A stretch of 64,000 nt of DNA from Ureibacillus manganicus DSM 26584 (GCF_000772945.1 NZ_JPVN01000009.1:1-64000), one strand, 5' to 3'; shown: positions 45,975 to 55,293, numbered from the stretch's first letter. Translations and numbers: made by a program. Notes: generated from the sequence alone by a model not told the origin.

Positions 45975-46238
45975 ATGTTTCAAGATAAAGAAATGGTCAA
46001 TGATTATCTTGCTGGACTAAATGCAAGTTTAACAGGATATGCCAATATTATTGCACAAACAAATAATTCTGAACTTAGACAAACATTAATTCAGTTGCGA
46101 AATCAAGATGAATCCCGTCAACGAACTTTATATAGCTATGCCCTTCAAAAAGGACACTATAAACCTGCTGCGCAAGCATCAGAGGAAGTAGTGCAACAAT
46201 TGAAGACCCAATTGATAAATGAAATGCAAAATAATTAG
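45975..46238 (+). CDS. CotF-like spore coat protein
   Basis: An 87-aa protein fitting the Coat_F domain: MVNDYLAGLNASLTGYANII, NSELRQTLIQLRNQ and the terminal YALQKGHYKPAA correspond to the usual helical pattern. B. subtilis CotF is about 160 aa, so this is a single-domain short member. Expected in the mother cell late in sporulation; no sporulation promoter was identified by eye. Confidence 0.8.
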   Translation: MFQDKEMVNDYLAGLNASLTGYANIIAQTNNSELRQTLIQLRNQDESRQRTLYSYALQKGHYKPAAQASEEVVQQLKTQLINEMQNN

Positions 46239-46244
46239 TTAATC

Positions 46245-46273
46245 GAAGCCGAACAAATGATTCGGCTTTTTTA
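46245..46273 (+). terminator. Terminator of the coat gene pair
   Basis: GAAGCCGAA pairs with TTCGGCTTT around a seven-base loop, followed by further T. Confidence 0.85.
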
Positions 46274-46590
46274 TTTAGGTTGAATTGATTGAATGGATAA
46301 AAGAGGTTTTTTACAACCTTAGAATATGGTAATAGGTTCTTCTATTTCCTTTAATTCGTATAAAAATAGATAAACTATTAACCAATTAAACACAAGCTAG
46401 AGGCATTTGTATGTTACATTAGCTTGTGTTTGTAATTTTAAGAACATATTTAGTTTCAGAGGAGTTTCAATTGAAGTTTTATTTGGTAAAAAAATTATTA
46501 AATATAACTAAATTACTATCAAAATTAGAAATTATTGTAATTCCATATGTTAAATAGTGTCATAATTTGTTATAATAGGCGAGTATTATA
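46274..46590. other. AT-rich gap with one long hairpin
   Basis: A gap of about 315 bp without a gene. It holds a perfect 12-bp inverted repeat (AAACACAAGCTA at 46388-46399, TAGCTTGTGTTT at 46420-46431) with a 20-base loop and no T tract. TATAAT at 46571-46576 with a weak -35 (TGTTAA, 46548) is the likely promoter of the CapA-like gene. Confidence 0.5.
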
Positions 46591-47817
46591 ATGCTCTCAT
46601 CGCTAAAGGAGTGTATCAAGATTATTAGAAAATCAATTGCAGTTTTATTCCTATTCCTTCTTGCAGCCTGTAATAACAACATTGAAAAAGAAGAAAATAA
46701 CATTAATGAATCTACAAGTGAAACTAAAGAAACTGAAATAGTAGAAGAAGTTGAGCTTACTGTTCCAAAAGAACCCGATATCTATACAGCCACCGTTTCT
46801 GCAATCGGAGATATTTTAATTCATAATTCTGTTTATGAAGATGCCCACATTGCAGAAAATCAATATGATTTCTCCAAAATGTTTGAAGAAGTAAAACCGT
46901 ATTTAGAAAGTGCTGATATTACAATTGCAAATTCAGAAAGTATTATTGGCGGACAAGATATCGGTTTATCAAGTTATCCGCAATTCAATAGTCCATACGA
47001 AGTTGGAGATGTATTGAAAGATGTAGGTGTTGATGTAGTTACTATGGCAAATAACCATACACTAGATCGTGGGGAACAAGCAATCATAAACGCTACAAAT
47101 TATTGGAATAAGTTAGGAATCACATATGTTGGGGCAGCAACAAGCCAAGAAGAAGCTGAGACTATAAAAACCCTTACTGTAAATAATATTGTGTTTTCTT
47201 TTTTAGGTTATACTTATGGTACGAATGGGTTAAAAACACCTGAAGGTAAAGAGTATTTAGTAAATTATATCGATGAAGAAAAAATGACCGAAGACATAAA
47301 AAAAGCAAAAACAACATCAGATGTGGTCATTGTAAACCTCCATCAAGGAAACGAATATGCTCCATTGTTTAATGACCACCAAGAACACATTGCTCAGCTT
47401 GCAGCAGATCTTGGAGCTGATATAGTTTTTGGCCACCATCCACATGTTTTACAACCTGCAAAATGGTATACAGGCATTAATGGAAATAAAACGTTTGTTA
47501 TACATTCTCTAGGTAATTTCATTTCAGGGCAAGATAAATTATATCGACAGATTGGTGCAATCATGCAATTAGATGTAACAAAGACAATTACGTATGACGA
47601 AAAAGATATTGAAACAATCTCTATTGATATTACCAATCCACAATTACTACCAACTTATGTTCGATTTGCAAATTGGAAAAATTACAAAATAATCCCAATG
47701 CATCAATTGACTAACGATGACTTAGATAATCATCAAGAAATTTATGAAGGGGTTAAAGAACATATGTCACAATTTGTTCCTGAAATACAATATATCGAAA
47801 ATGTTACTTCAAAATAA
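46591..47817 (+). CDS. CapA-family lipoprotein
   Basis: A predicted lipoprotein (408 aa from the first ATG) with lipobox LLAAC. An acidic linker and a CapA/PGA_cap metallophosphoesterase-like domain follow: SAIGDILIHNSVY, NSESI, MANNHTLDRG, VNLHQGNEY and GHHPHVLQP supply metal ligands. CapA is part of poly-gamma-glutamate synthesis complexes, but no capB or capC is nearby, so another phosphoesterase role is possible. The ATG at 46591 has no good ribosome site; AAAGGAG at 46605-46611 is ideally placed for an in-frame ATT at 46621, which gives a more typical lipoprotein signal. Confidence 0.82.
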   Translation: MLSSLKECIKIIRKSIAVLFLFLLAACNNNIEKEENNINESTSETKETEIVEEVELTVPKEPDIYTATVSAIGDILIHNSVYEDAHIAENQYDFSKMFEEVKPYLESADITIANSESIIGGQDIGLSSYPQFNSPYEVGDVLKDVGVDVVTMANNHTLDRGEQAIINATNYWNKLGITYVGAATSQEEAETIKTLTVNNIVFSFLGYTYGTNGLKTPEGKEYLVNYIDEEKMTEDIKKAKTTSDVVIVNLHQGNEYAPLFNDHQEHIAQLAADLGADIVFGHHPHVLQPAKWYTGINGNKTFVIHSLGNFISGQDKLYRQIGAIMQLDVTKTITYDEKDIETISIDITNPQLLPTYVRFANWKNYKIIPMHQLTNDDLDNHQEIYEGVKEHMSQFVPEIQYIENVTSK

Positions 47818-47833
47818 GATGATCAAAGCACAG

Positions 47834-47862
47834 CACCAAGCAAAATCCGCTTGGTGTTTTTT
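47834..47862 (+). terminator. Terminator of the CapA-like gene
   Basis: CACCAAGC pairs with GCTTGGTG around a seven-base loop, followed by six T. Confidence 0.85.
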
Positions 47863-47911
47863 ATAAGTTGGAAAATATTAAGAATCGTAAAGACAAGTCC
47901 CATTAATAATT

Positions 47912-47948
47912 CAAATGAATTTTCACAAAATAATATCAAATTCATTTG
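47912..47948 (+). repeat. Inverted repeat before the SASP-like gene
   Basis: CAAATGAATTT and AAATTCATTTG pair perfectly over 11 bp with a 15-base loop. The right arm ends at the first G of the GGAGG ribosome site, so the hairpin could reduce ribosome access or be a binding site for a regulator. Confidence 0.5.
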
Positions 47949-47960
47949 GAGGCGTATTTG

Positions 47961-48143
47961 GTGGACCAACAGGAAATGAAATTTACAGTTGCAGGTACAA
48001 ATATTACTGAGGTAAAAAAACGAAACAAAGAGTCAGGTCTTTCTTATAATGAGGTTTATGCATTACTTGCAAAAACTGGAGGTAAAGGAACATCGGTTTT
48101 TAGTGATACCAATGAGCAAGAAATAAGAAACAAATTGAATTAA
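47961..48143 (+). CDS. Gamma-type SASP-like small spore protein
   Basis: A 60-aa protein with two short repeats resembling the gamma-SASP unit FATETNVQxVKxxN: FTVAGTNITEVKKRN and VFSDTNEQEIRNKLN, joined by a conserved-looking middle. Gamma-SASPs store amino acids in spores and are cut by GPR on germination. The resemblance is by eye and the protein is shorter than usual. The frame opens at a TTG at 47946; GGAGG supports the GTG at 47961. Confidence 0.55.
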   Translation: MDQQEMKFTVAGTNITEVKKRNKESGLSYNEVYALLAKTGGKGTSVFSDTNEQEIRNKLN

Positions 48144-48172
48144 CACTAAACGATTTTCAAATTACCCCTACT

Positions 48173-48206
48173 ACTGCACCTCACAATATTTGAGGTGCAG
48201 TTTTTT
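48173..48206 (+). terminator. Terminator of the SASP-like gene
   Basis: ACTGCACCTCA pairs with TGAGGTGCAGT around a short AT loop, followed by T. Confidence 0.85.
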
Positions 48207-48234
48207 AATCTAAACAGAAAGAAAGGAGAATATT

Positions 48235-49128
48235 ATGCCAATTCACTCGTATATTTTAAAGTATTTTGATGAACATCCTGATCAACGAATAAGTGGAGTT
48301 AAACAAGAGATCCAACTGTATGAAAGAAGACCATCGATATTCCATGTAGAAGATCAAATTCTCCAATTGGATGACTTTAAATTACCCATAAGAGTTTACA
48401 CCCCAGAACAACAAGAACAATATTCATTATTAGTATTTTTCCATGAAGGAAGATTTATGAATGGAAATATAGAGGCGTCAGATATCGCATGCCGAATGAT
48501 TTCCTCTTTTTCAGGACATAAGATAATTTCTGTAGATTATCCAGTTAATCTAGATAACGCCAACAATACATTTCAAACATGCTATGACGTAACAAACTCG
48601 ATAATTCAACAAGCAAATTTATTCGGTGGTAATACAGCAGATATATCTATTTGCGGAGGAAGTATTGGGGCGACCATCGCAACATTAATTACCATTGAAG
48701 CGCTAAAACGAAATGAATTTTCATTTCAAAAACAAATTTTGTTTTATCCCATTACAGCATTTAAAGAAGAAATTGAAGATAGTGAATTCCTTTCAAGAAA
48801 AATGTATAACGGCAAATATGGAATCGATTTGAAAAACATTAACGGATTTTGCAATTCAAATCTTATATCTCCATTGGATACTGATCACTCAATACTCGCA
48901 AAAATGCCAAACACACTAATCTATACAGCAGAATATGACCCATTCAGCGATGAGGGTGAAGCATTTGCAGAAAAAATACAAACAAGTGGCGGACAAGTGA
49001 AATTAGTACGGTTTGACGGAAATATACATGGACTTATGCAAAGTTTTCCTGGCTCACCAGATTATATGAGAGGGTTTGAAATAACAACAGAATTCCTTTC
49101 AAATGAAGAAAAAGAAGTGCTAACCTAA
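48235..49128 (+). CDS. Alpha/beta hydrolase, HSL-like
   Basis: A 297-aa alpha/beta hydrolase related to hormone-sensitive-lipase-type esterases. The candidate triad is S143 in GGSIGA, D235 in AEYDPFSDEG and H265 in NIHGLMQ. The oxyanion motif, normally HGGG, is HEGR (70-73), so turnover or substrate range may be unusual. AAAGGAG precedes the ATG; the terminator overlaps the stop. Confidence 0.8.
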   Translation: MPIHSYILKYFDEHPDQRISGVKQEIQLYERRPSIFHVEDQILQLDDFKLPIRVYTPEQQEQYSLLVFFHEGRFMNGNIEASDIACRMISSFSGHKIISVDYPVNLDNANNTFQTCYDVTNSIIQQANLFGGNTADISICGGSIGATIATLITIEALKRNEFSFQKQILFYPITAFKEEIEDSEFLSRKMYNGKYGIDLKNINGFCNSNLISPLDTDHSILAKMPNTLIYTAEYDPFSDEGEAFAEKIQTSGGQVKLVRFDGNIHGLMQSFPGSPDYMRGFEITTEFLSNEEKEVLT

Positions 49129-49147
49129 ATGGTGCACTTCCTTTTTT
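49113..49147 (+). terminator. Terminator overlapping the hydrolase stop
   Basis: GAAGTGC and GCACTTC, extended by ACC/GGT, form a stem that spans the stop codon and is followed by CTTTTTT. Confidence 0.75.
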
Positions 49148-49302
49148 CATACATAAAGGTATCAAAAGACCTATATCTTATAATAATTCATTAATTGTAT
49201 AGAAAAAAAACGAAAAAACTATTAAAATAGTATGTTAAAGTGATATAAAATATATTCTTTTCATGAAATGATTACCATTTCTATTAGAATGGAGTTGTAT
49301 AT

Positions 49303-52095
49303 ATGAACCAACATATACAGACATTTGAAGATATCTCACAGTTTGCTAATATATTGAAAAGCGCATTTAATACTGTTAATGATATTTTTTATATAATGGA
49401 ATTTAAAAACAATGAGTTTTATTATTATTTTGCTAATCAAGCCGGAAGAGGCCATTTAGATTATGAAAAAGATATGGCCGGGAAAACTTTTCACGAGGTT
49501 CTTCCAAAAGAAAAAGCAGATTTTCTAACAAGACAATATTTAAAATGTGTTAGACAAAAGAAAATTGTTACTTATAGTGACGAAGTAATTGTAGACCAAC
49601 AAAAATATATTAAAGAATCGGTCTTAACACCTTTTACATATAAGGATCAATTTTTTATTGTATCGGTTGTTCGTGACGTATCAGAATATACCCGTAAAAT
49701 TATCGAATTAAACCATATTAAAGAATCGATTGAAACAAACCAAGAGCGATTATCTTCCATTATTCATAATAATGACGATGTCATCTTAACATTAGACCAG
49801 GATGGATATATCTTAGATTCTAACTCTGCATGTATGAATATTTTTGGTTATTCACAATTAGAGATTGTCGGCCTTAGTATAGCTAAGTTTTTTAATAATG
49901 ACCACTTAGATTTGTTATTTGAAAACCTAAAAATTGCATTGCAAAAAGAACAAGTCCAATTTGATACTTATATATACAACAAAAACGGTTCAGAAGTTCA
50001 TATCCAATTAAAATTAATTCCACTTACAATAAAAGGAAAGGTAAGTGGAGTATATGGAATAGCAAGAGATATAACGAAAACAAAGTTAGAAATAGAAAAG
50101 TTACAAAAATCCAATAACCAATTGAATTCATTTCTAAATCACAATGCTGATCCTATTTACATTACTAATCTTGAGGGGAAAATTGAATTTGTAAATGATG
50201 CATTTGTTGAAATGTTTGGTTTCCACAAAGAAGATGTAATTCAAAAATATAACAAAATAATTCCTGATTGGTTAGTAGAGGATACAAAAGCATTGTATCA
50301 AGTTGCCAAAAGTGGCAAAAGTCTAAAAGACCATCATTTAATTAGGCAAAAAGAAAATGGGGAACTATTAGATATAAGTGTTACATTTTCGCCTATTTAT
50401 AATGATTCATCTGATGAGGTTACTGGGATAGCAAGTATAGCAAGAGATATTACTAATTATAAGAAAAGAGAACTTACTATCTTACAAGAAAACCAAGATT
50501 TAAAATTACTATGGAAATACTCAACTGATGCTATCGTAATGTTTAATCAGTTGGGTGAAATTATTAAGGTCAATCCAATGTTTACGAATATATTCCTATT
50601 TGAAGAACATGAGCTTAATTCACTTTCAGACATTTACTTGGATTTTCAAAAAAATCAATTTCAAAAATTGATAAGAATTTTACAAGAAGAAAATGATTGT
50701 CTACAATTTGAAACTAAACGTATGAAAAAAGGTGGAGAAGTTGTAGATGTTCTTGCCACATATCGTAAAGTTGAAAATGGAGAAACGTTTGCTATTGCTA
50801 CTTACAAAGATATAACAAAAGAAAAACAAATATATAAAGAGTTATCCAATAGTGAAGAAAAATACCGCAAAGTTCTCGATTCTTCACCAGAGCCATTAAT
50901 AATTCATAACGGGGAGACTATTACTTATTTAAATAAAGCAGCTCTTAAATTAGCAAAAGCAAAAAAGGTTTGCTTTATAAAAGGGAAGCCCCTTCTTAAT
51001 TTTGTCCACCCATCTAATAGAGAAAATGTTATTGAACGATTAAAACGTTCTAAAGAGAGTCAATTCGTTACAGAACCATCTATTGAAAAATTTGTAACCC
51101 TTGATGGAGAAACGATTCACGCTGAAATTTCTACAGCAGCATTTCAAGAACATGGACAAAACTATAATATTGTTATGCTTAGAGATGTAACTCAAAAACT
51201 AAGAGCAGACAATTCATTAAAAGAGAGTGAAGAACGATTCCGGATCATTGCTGAAAATACAAAAAGTATTATTAAGATTTTAACACCAACTGGAAAAGTT
51301 ACTTATTGCTCTCCTTCTATAGAGGAAATCTTAGGAATTCCAGTATGGAATGAAATCGGGAAGTTTATATCAAGTAATATTCATTTTGAAGATTTTCCAT
51401 TATTCGAGTCATCCATGGAAGAATGTATGAAATCTGGAAAAACGATAGCTCTCGAACTTCGTCATATACACCGCGATGGCTATGCGATTTGGTTAAAGTC
51501 ACATATTACACCAATCCTAAACGAACAACGGGAAGTCGAAAAAGTTATCTTAATTTCAAACGACATTACAGAACTAAAACAAAAAGAATCCACACTTACA
51601 CAAATGGCATTTTACGATTATTTAACAAACTTACCGAATCGAAGACTCTTCTATAAACAATTAGAACAAGCTATGTTAACAACTGACAAGACGGGGAAAG
51701 TATCTGCTTTAATGGTAGTAGACTGTGACAAATTCAAAATAATAAATGACACTTTAGGGCATGATGTTGGTGATGAGGTTATTAAAGAATTCGCTAATCG
51801 CCTAAAATTATCACTACGAAACAAAGATACTATCTCAAGAATCGGTGGAGACGAGTTTACTGTCGTTACACCAGAAATGAATAGTATCGAAGAAGTTAGT
51901 TATGTTGCTGAACGCCTACTGAAAAAAATGAGTGAACCTATTTATATTCAAGGTCATGAAATTAACCTAACTGCAAGTATCGGAATAGCTGTGTACACTC
52001 CAAACTCTTATAGTATGGACGAGTTATTTAGAAAAGCAGATAAGAGCTTGTACAGTTCCAAAGAATTAGGTGGCAATATTTTTACATTAGATTAA
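49303..52095 (+). CDS. Multi-PAS diguanylate cyclase
   Basis: A 930-aa cytoplasmic c-di-GMP synthase. About six PAS domains in tandem occupy residues 15-765, several ending in the DIT-type linker (GIARDITK, SIARDITN, ATYKDITK). A C-terminal GGDEF domain (about 770-928) follows. The active loop is intact (GGDEF at 848-852), and RNKD five residues before it is the product-binding I-site. No membrane segment is present, so signals are probably small molecules or redox state. It stands alone and ends in a strong terminator. Confidence 0.9.
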   Translation: MNQHIQTFEDISQFANILKSAFNTVNDIFYIMEFKNNEFYYYFANQAGRGHLDYEKDMAGKTFHEVLPKEKADFLTRQYLKCVRQKKIVTYSDEVIVDQQKYIKESVLTPFTYKDQFFIVSVVRDVSEYTRKIIELNHIKESIETNQERLSSIIHNNDDVILTLDQDGYILDSNSACMNIFGYSQLEIVGLSIAKFFNNDHLDLLFENLKIALQKEQVQFDTYIYNKNGSEVHIQLKLIPLTIKGKVSGVYGIARDITKTKLEIEKLQKSNNQLNSFLNHNADPIYITNLEGKIEFVNDAFVEMFGFHKEDVIQKYNKIIPDWLVEDTKALYQVAKSGKSLKDHHLIRQKENGELLDISVTFSPIYNDSSDEVTGIASIARDITNYKKRELTILQENQDLKLLWKYSTDAIVMFNQLGEIIKVNPMFTNIFLFEEHELNSLSDIYLDFQKNQFQKLIRILQEENDCLQFETKRMKKGGEVVDVLATYRKVENGETFAIATYKDITKEKQIYKELSNSEEKYRKVLDSSPEPLIIHNGETITYLNKAALKLAKAKKVCFIKGKPLLNFVHPSNRENVIERLKRSKESQFVTEPSIEKFVTLDGETIHAEISTAAFQEHGQNYNIVMLRDVTQKLRADNSLKESEERFRIIAENTKSIIKILTPTGKVTYCSPSIEEILGIPVWNEIGKFISSNIHFEDFPLFESSMEECMKSGKTIALELRHIHRDGYAIWLKSHITPILNEQREVEKVILISNDITELKQKESTLTQMAFYDYLTNLPNRRLFYKQLEQAMLTTDKTGKVSALMVVDCDKFKIINDTLGHDVGDEVIKEFANRLKLSLRNKDTISRIGGDEFTVVTPEMNSIEEVSYVAERLLKKMSEPIYIQGHEINLTASIGIAVYTPNSYSMDELFRKADKSLYSSKELGGNIFTLD

Positions 52096-52096
52096 G

Positions 52097-52133
52097 AAAA
52101 GACTATTAGGATTAATTCCTAATAGTCTTTTTT
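52097..52133 (+). terminator. Terminator of the PAS-GGDEF gene
   Basis: AAAGACTATTAGGA pairs with TCCTAATAGTCTTT around a short loop, followed by three further T. Confidence 0.9.
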
Positions 52134-52158
52134 GATTGCTCAATAACCCACAAAAATT

Positions 52159-52211
52159 ACTAGGACCACTAAAATAGGAACTGATTCCTAGTGAAATAAG
52201 AAGTAGTGGTC
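52159..52211 (+). repeat. Interleaved inverted repeats upstream of the EAL-PilZ gene
   Basis: ACTAGGA (52159-52165) is complementary to TCCTAGT (52186-52192), and GACCACTA (52164-52171) to TAGTGGTC (52204-52211). The arms interleave and overlap, so the two stems exclude each other or form a pseudoknot. It is unknown whether the segment is transcribed with the gene at 52330. Confidence 0.4.
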
Positions 52212-52329
52212 ATATTTTTCATTTCCTTTTAACTATAAACTGAGATTACTAACAAATATTCAGAATAATTAATATCATATTTTTCATTAGATACTTTTGA
52301 TAGATCACAGAATTATAGGGGGGAACAAA

Positions 52330-55293
52330 TTGGCATTTTCATTATTTCCTAAATTACTTAAAACAGTTGACTCAAAAAACAATCAAACCACATTTGACCT
52401 TAATAACAACTTAATGAATAAAAAGATGTTTGATACGATGTTTGAAAATCATCCAGATGCTGCATTTACTATTAGTACAAATAGACAAATCCATTTTTAT
52501 AATGCAGCTCTTAGAAGTCTATTTAATAGTAATAATGAGAATTTTAAATCTATTTTTAACAATGGAATTGTAAACATCCATATAGTGAAGATGCATTTGG
52601 CTCAAGCTTTACAGGGCGAAGCGCAAACTTTTCAATTTGAGTATATTGATAAAGATAACAAAAAATTAGCCCTAGACGTTACGTTTGTACCTATATTCAA
52701 AAATGAGTACGAAGTTATGGAAATCTGTGGTATTGCAAAAGATGTTACAAAATATGCTGTAAACCAAAATGAGATTCTAGATATTAAAAATAAATTGGAA
52801 CTAGCTCAAGAGACTGGAAAAATTGGCTCTTGGGACTACGATATTCTTTCGGATGAAATCTATTGGTCTGAACAATTATTTAAGTTAACTGGGAGAGAAA
52901 AATCTGATTCGTATCGACCTACATTAGACGAAGGTTTACATTATGTTCACCCTGAAGATCGCGAGAAGTATCGTAACGTGTTAAAAGATGCCATTAACAA
53001 ATCTCAAGGCTATAATATTGAATATCGAATTATAAGAAATGACAATACGATTATTTATGTTTATGAACATGTAGAAATGATATATGGTGAAGATGGTAGA
53101 CCCATTAGGTTAGTAGGAAATACTCAGGATATTACAGAAAGAAAACATGCAGAAAAGAAATTACAAGAGTCAAATATAACTATTGAAACAATCTATGAAC
53201 ATCTTTCTTTAGGAATCGTATCAATCGATATGATTACTCGAAGTACGATTATGGTCTCCAAAGGAATGGAAGGTATTACAGGTTATCCAAAAGAATATTT
53301 TTATACTCCTGAAGGGATGCAATCCTTAATCCATCCTGAAGACGTTCATAAATATATAGATGAAATGGCTAAACTAACGTTTGGTAAAACTTTAAGTTTT
53401 GAATTCAGAATAATACATATAAATGGAAAGCAAATTTGGATTCATGGGAAGATTTTACCGATTTTAAATGATGTTGATGCTGTTGTTCGTGTTGATGGAA
53501 TCTTTACGGATATTACAGAACAAAAACAACACCAAGATGAAATTCATCAACTCGCATATTATGATAAACTTACAGGATTAGCAAAATCAGAATTATTTAA
53601 CGAGAAGATTCAATCGCAAATAGATCTAAAAAATTCATTTTCAATACTATATTTAGAAATTGAACGTCTACGAAGTATTAATAATACATTAGGTCATGCA
53701 ATTGTAAATAAGTTATTAATACAAATTACTCAAAGAATTCAATCCACTGCAAATCAGCCATTCTTTTTTGCAAGATTAGAAGGCAATGAATTTGGAATCA
53801 TTGTTTGGGATTATAATCAGTCGAATTATCCTGAAAATTTCGCTAAAACAATTTTAAATAGTTTTGAAAATCCATTTATAATTGACGGTTTTGAAATTTA
53901 TGCCTCAGCAAGTATTGGGATTAGTAATTTTTCTGAAGATGGAGAAACTGTCGAAGAACTACTAAAAAATGCAGATGCTGCATTACACCGCTCAAAATCT
54001 ATAGGCAAAAATAGTTATCATATTTTTTCATCCAAATTAAATATTTCAACATACAAACAATACGAATTAGAAAGAGATTTAAGAAAAGCATTAAAAAATA
54101 ACCAATTCTTATTATACTTCCAACCACGAGTTGATACTAAAACAAGAAGAATTGTGAGTGCTGAAGCGCTTATACGTTGGGAACATCCAATATGGGGAAT
54201 TGTCTCTCCAGGTGAATTCCTTTTAATCGCTGAAGAAATAGGATTAGTCAATGAAATTGGTGACTGGGTGTTACAAAAAGTTTGTGAATATTTAGCTAAT
54301 TGGAGAAAAGAAGGTTTCAAACTTGTGCCTATTTCTATTAATTTCATTGCTCAACGTTTCTTACGTAGCGATTGTATTGCAATGTTAACTAATACATTAA
54401 AAGAGTACAATTTGGAGTCATCACTTATTGAATTAGAAATAACAGAAACGTCAATTATTTATCATGAAAAAGAAGTAGAGCATATTTTGGCTCAATTGAA
54501 AGACTTAGGCATTAAAGTAGCTTTAGATGATTTTGGTACAGGCTATTCCTCTTTAGCACATATTAAAGATTTTACGATTAATACAATTAAATTAGACAAA
54601 TCGTTTATTCAACAAATAGCTATTAAACCGGATGTTGAAATCATTATAAAATCATTGATTTTTATGGCCAAAGGTTTAAATATGACTGTAGTCGCAGAAG
54701 GTGTAGAAACACTTGAACAGTATGAATTTTTGAAACAACAAGAATGTACTGAAATTCAAGGGTATTTGTTTAGTAAACCTGTACCTGAACGAGATTTTAT
54801 AAAATTGTTAAATAAATCCGCTTTGAAACCAATTATCCATTTCAACCAATCTGAAATGAAAGAAAAAAGGAATTTTTATAGAATACAATTAATTTTGCCA
54901 CTAAAAGCTACTATGACAATCACATCGTTTAAAGGGAATGTTGTTAATCTAGGAAAATCAGAGATTACTATCGATAATATTAGTGCTGGTGGTCTTAGAT
55001 TCTATTCTACAATCCAATTACCTGTGCGCCCAGATATTATTTATCAATTTGAAACGATCATCATGGGGAAAGAAGTTCAAGTACTTGGTCATATTGTTTG
55101 GAATGATGAAGAACACGATGGTGTATACGTGTACGGAGTGTCATTTAATATTGTTGAAAAAGAGCGCCAAGACTTACTTAAATTGTTAAATACCTTTGCG
55201 ATAAAGCTTAAAAATAATGTGTTAGTTCCTAACACAAATTTCGTACACGAAGACCCTATTAGTTATATAAAAAAAGCTTACCAAGTATCATAA
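52330..55293 (+). CDS. PAS-GGDEF(degenerate)-EAL-PilZ c-di-GMP phosphodiesterase
   Basis: A 987-aa protein. In order: three PAS domains (about 30-395), a GGDEF domain whose signature is EGNEF (484-488) and so probably not a cyclase, and an EAL domain (about 585-830) with intact EAL (612-614), LEITET, DDFGTGYSS and AEGVET. A C-terminal PilZ domain (about 850-965) carries the c-di-GMP-binding pattern KRNFYRIQ plus NISAGG. It should hydrolyse c-di-GMP and sense it through PilZ. The frame opens at 52297; GGGGGGAAC points to the TTG at 52330. Confidence 0.88.
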   Translation: MAFSLFPKLLKTVDSKNNQTTFDLNNNLMNKKMFDTMFENHPDAAFTISTNRQIHFYNAALRSLFNSNNENFKSIFNNGIVNIHIVKMHLAQALQGEAQTFQFEYIDKDNKKLALDVTFVPIFKNEYEVMEICGIAKDVTKYAVNQNEILDIKNKLELAQETGKIGSWDYDILSDEIYWSEQLFKLTGREKSDSYRPTLDEGLHYVHPEDREKYRNVLKDAINKSQGYNIEYRIIRNDNTIIYVYEHVEMIYGEDGRPIRLVGNTQDITERKHAEKKLQESNITIETIYEHLSLGIVSIDMITRSTIMVSKGMEGITGYPKEYFYTPEGMQSLIHPEDVHKYIDEMAKLTFGKTLSFEFRIIHINGKQIWIHGKILPILNDVDAVVRVDGIFTDITEQKQHQDEIHQLAYYDKLTGLAKSELFNEKIQSQIDLKNSFSILYLEIERLRSINNTLGHAIVNKLLIQITQRIQSTANQPFFFARLEGNEFGIIVWDYNQSNYPENFAKTILNSFENPFIIDGFEIYASASIGISNFSEDGETVEELLKNADAALHRSKSIGKNSYHIFSSKLNISTYKQYELERDLRKALKNNQFLLYFQPRVDTKTRRIVSAEALIRWEHPIWGIVSPGEFLLIAEEIGLVNEIGDWVLQKVCEYLANWRKEGFKLVPISINFIAQRFLRSDCIAMLTNTLKEYNLESSLIELEITETSIIYHEKEVEHILAQLKDLGIKVALDDFGTGYSSLAHIKDFTINTIKLDKSFIQQIAIKPDVEIIIKSLIFMAKGLNMTVVAEGVETLEQYEFLKQQECTEIQGYLFSKPVPERDFIKLLNKSALKPIIHFNQSEMKEKRNFYRIQLILPLKATMTITSFKGNVVNLGKSEITIDNISAGGLRFYSTIQLPVRPDIIYQFETIIMGKEVQVLGHIVWNDEEHDGVYVYGVSFNIVEKERQDLLKLLNTFAIKLKNNVLVPNTNFVHEDPISYIKKAYQVS

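Noticed and set aside
52134-52329. c-di-GMP riboswitch (GEMM-type) before the EAL-PilZ gene
   Set aside because: Interleaved stems are present, but the conserved GEMM core and tetraloop/receptor segments were not found by eye.
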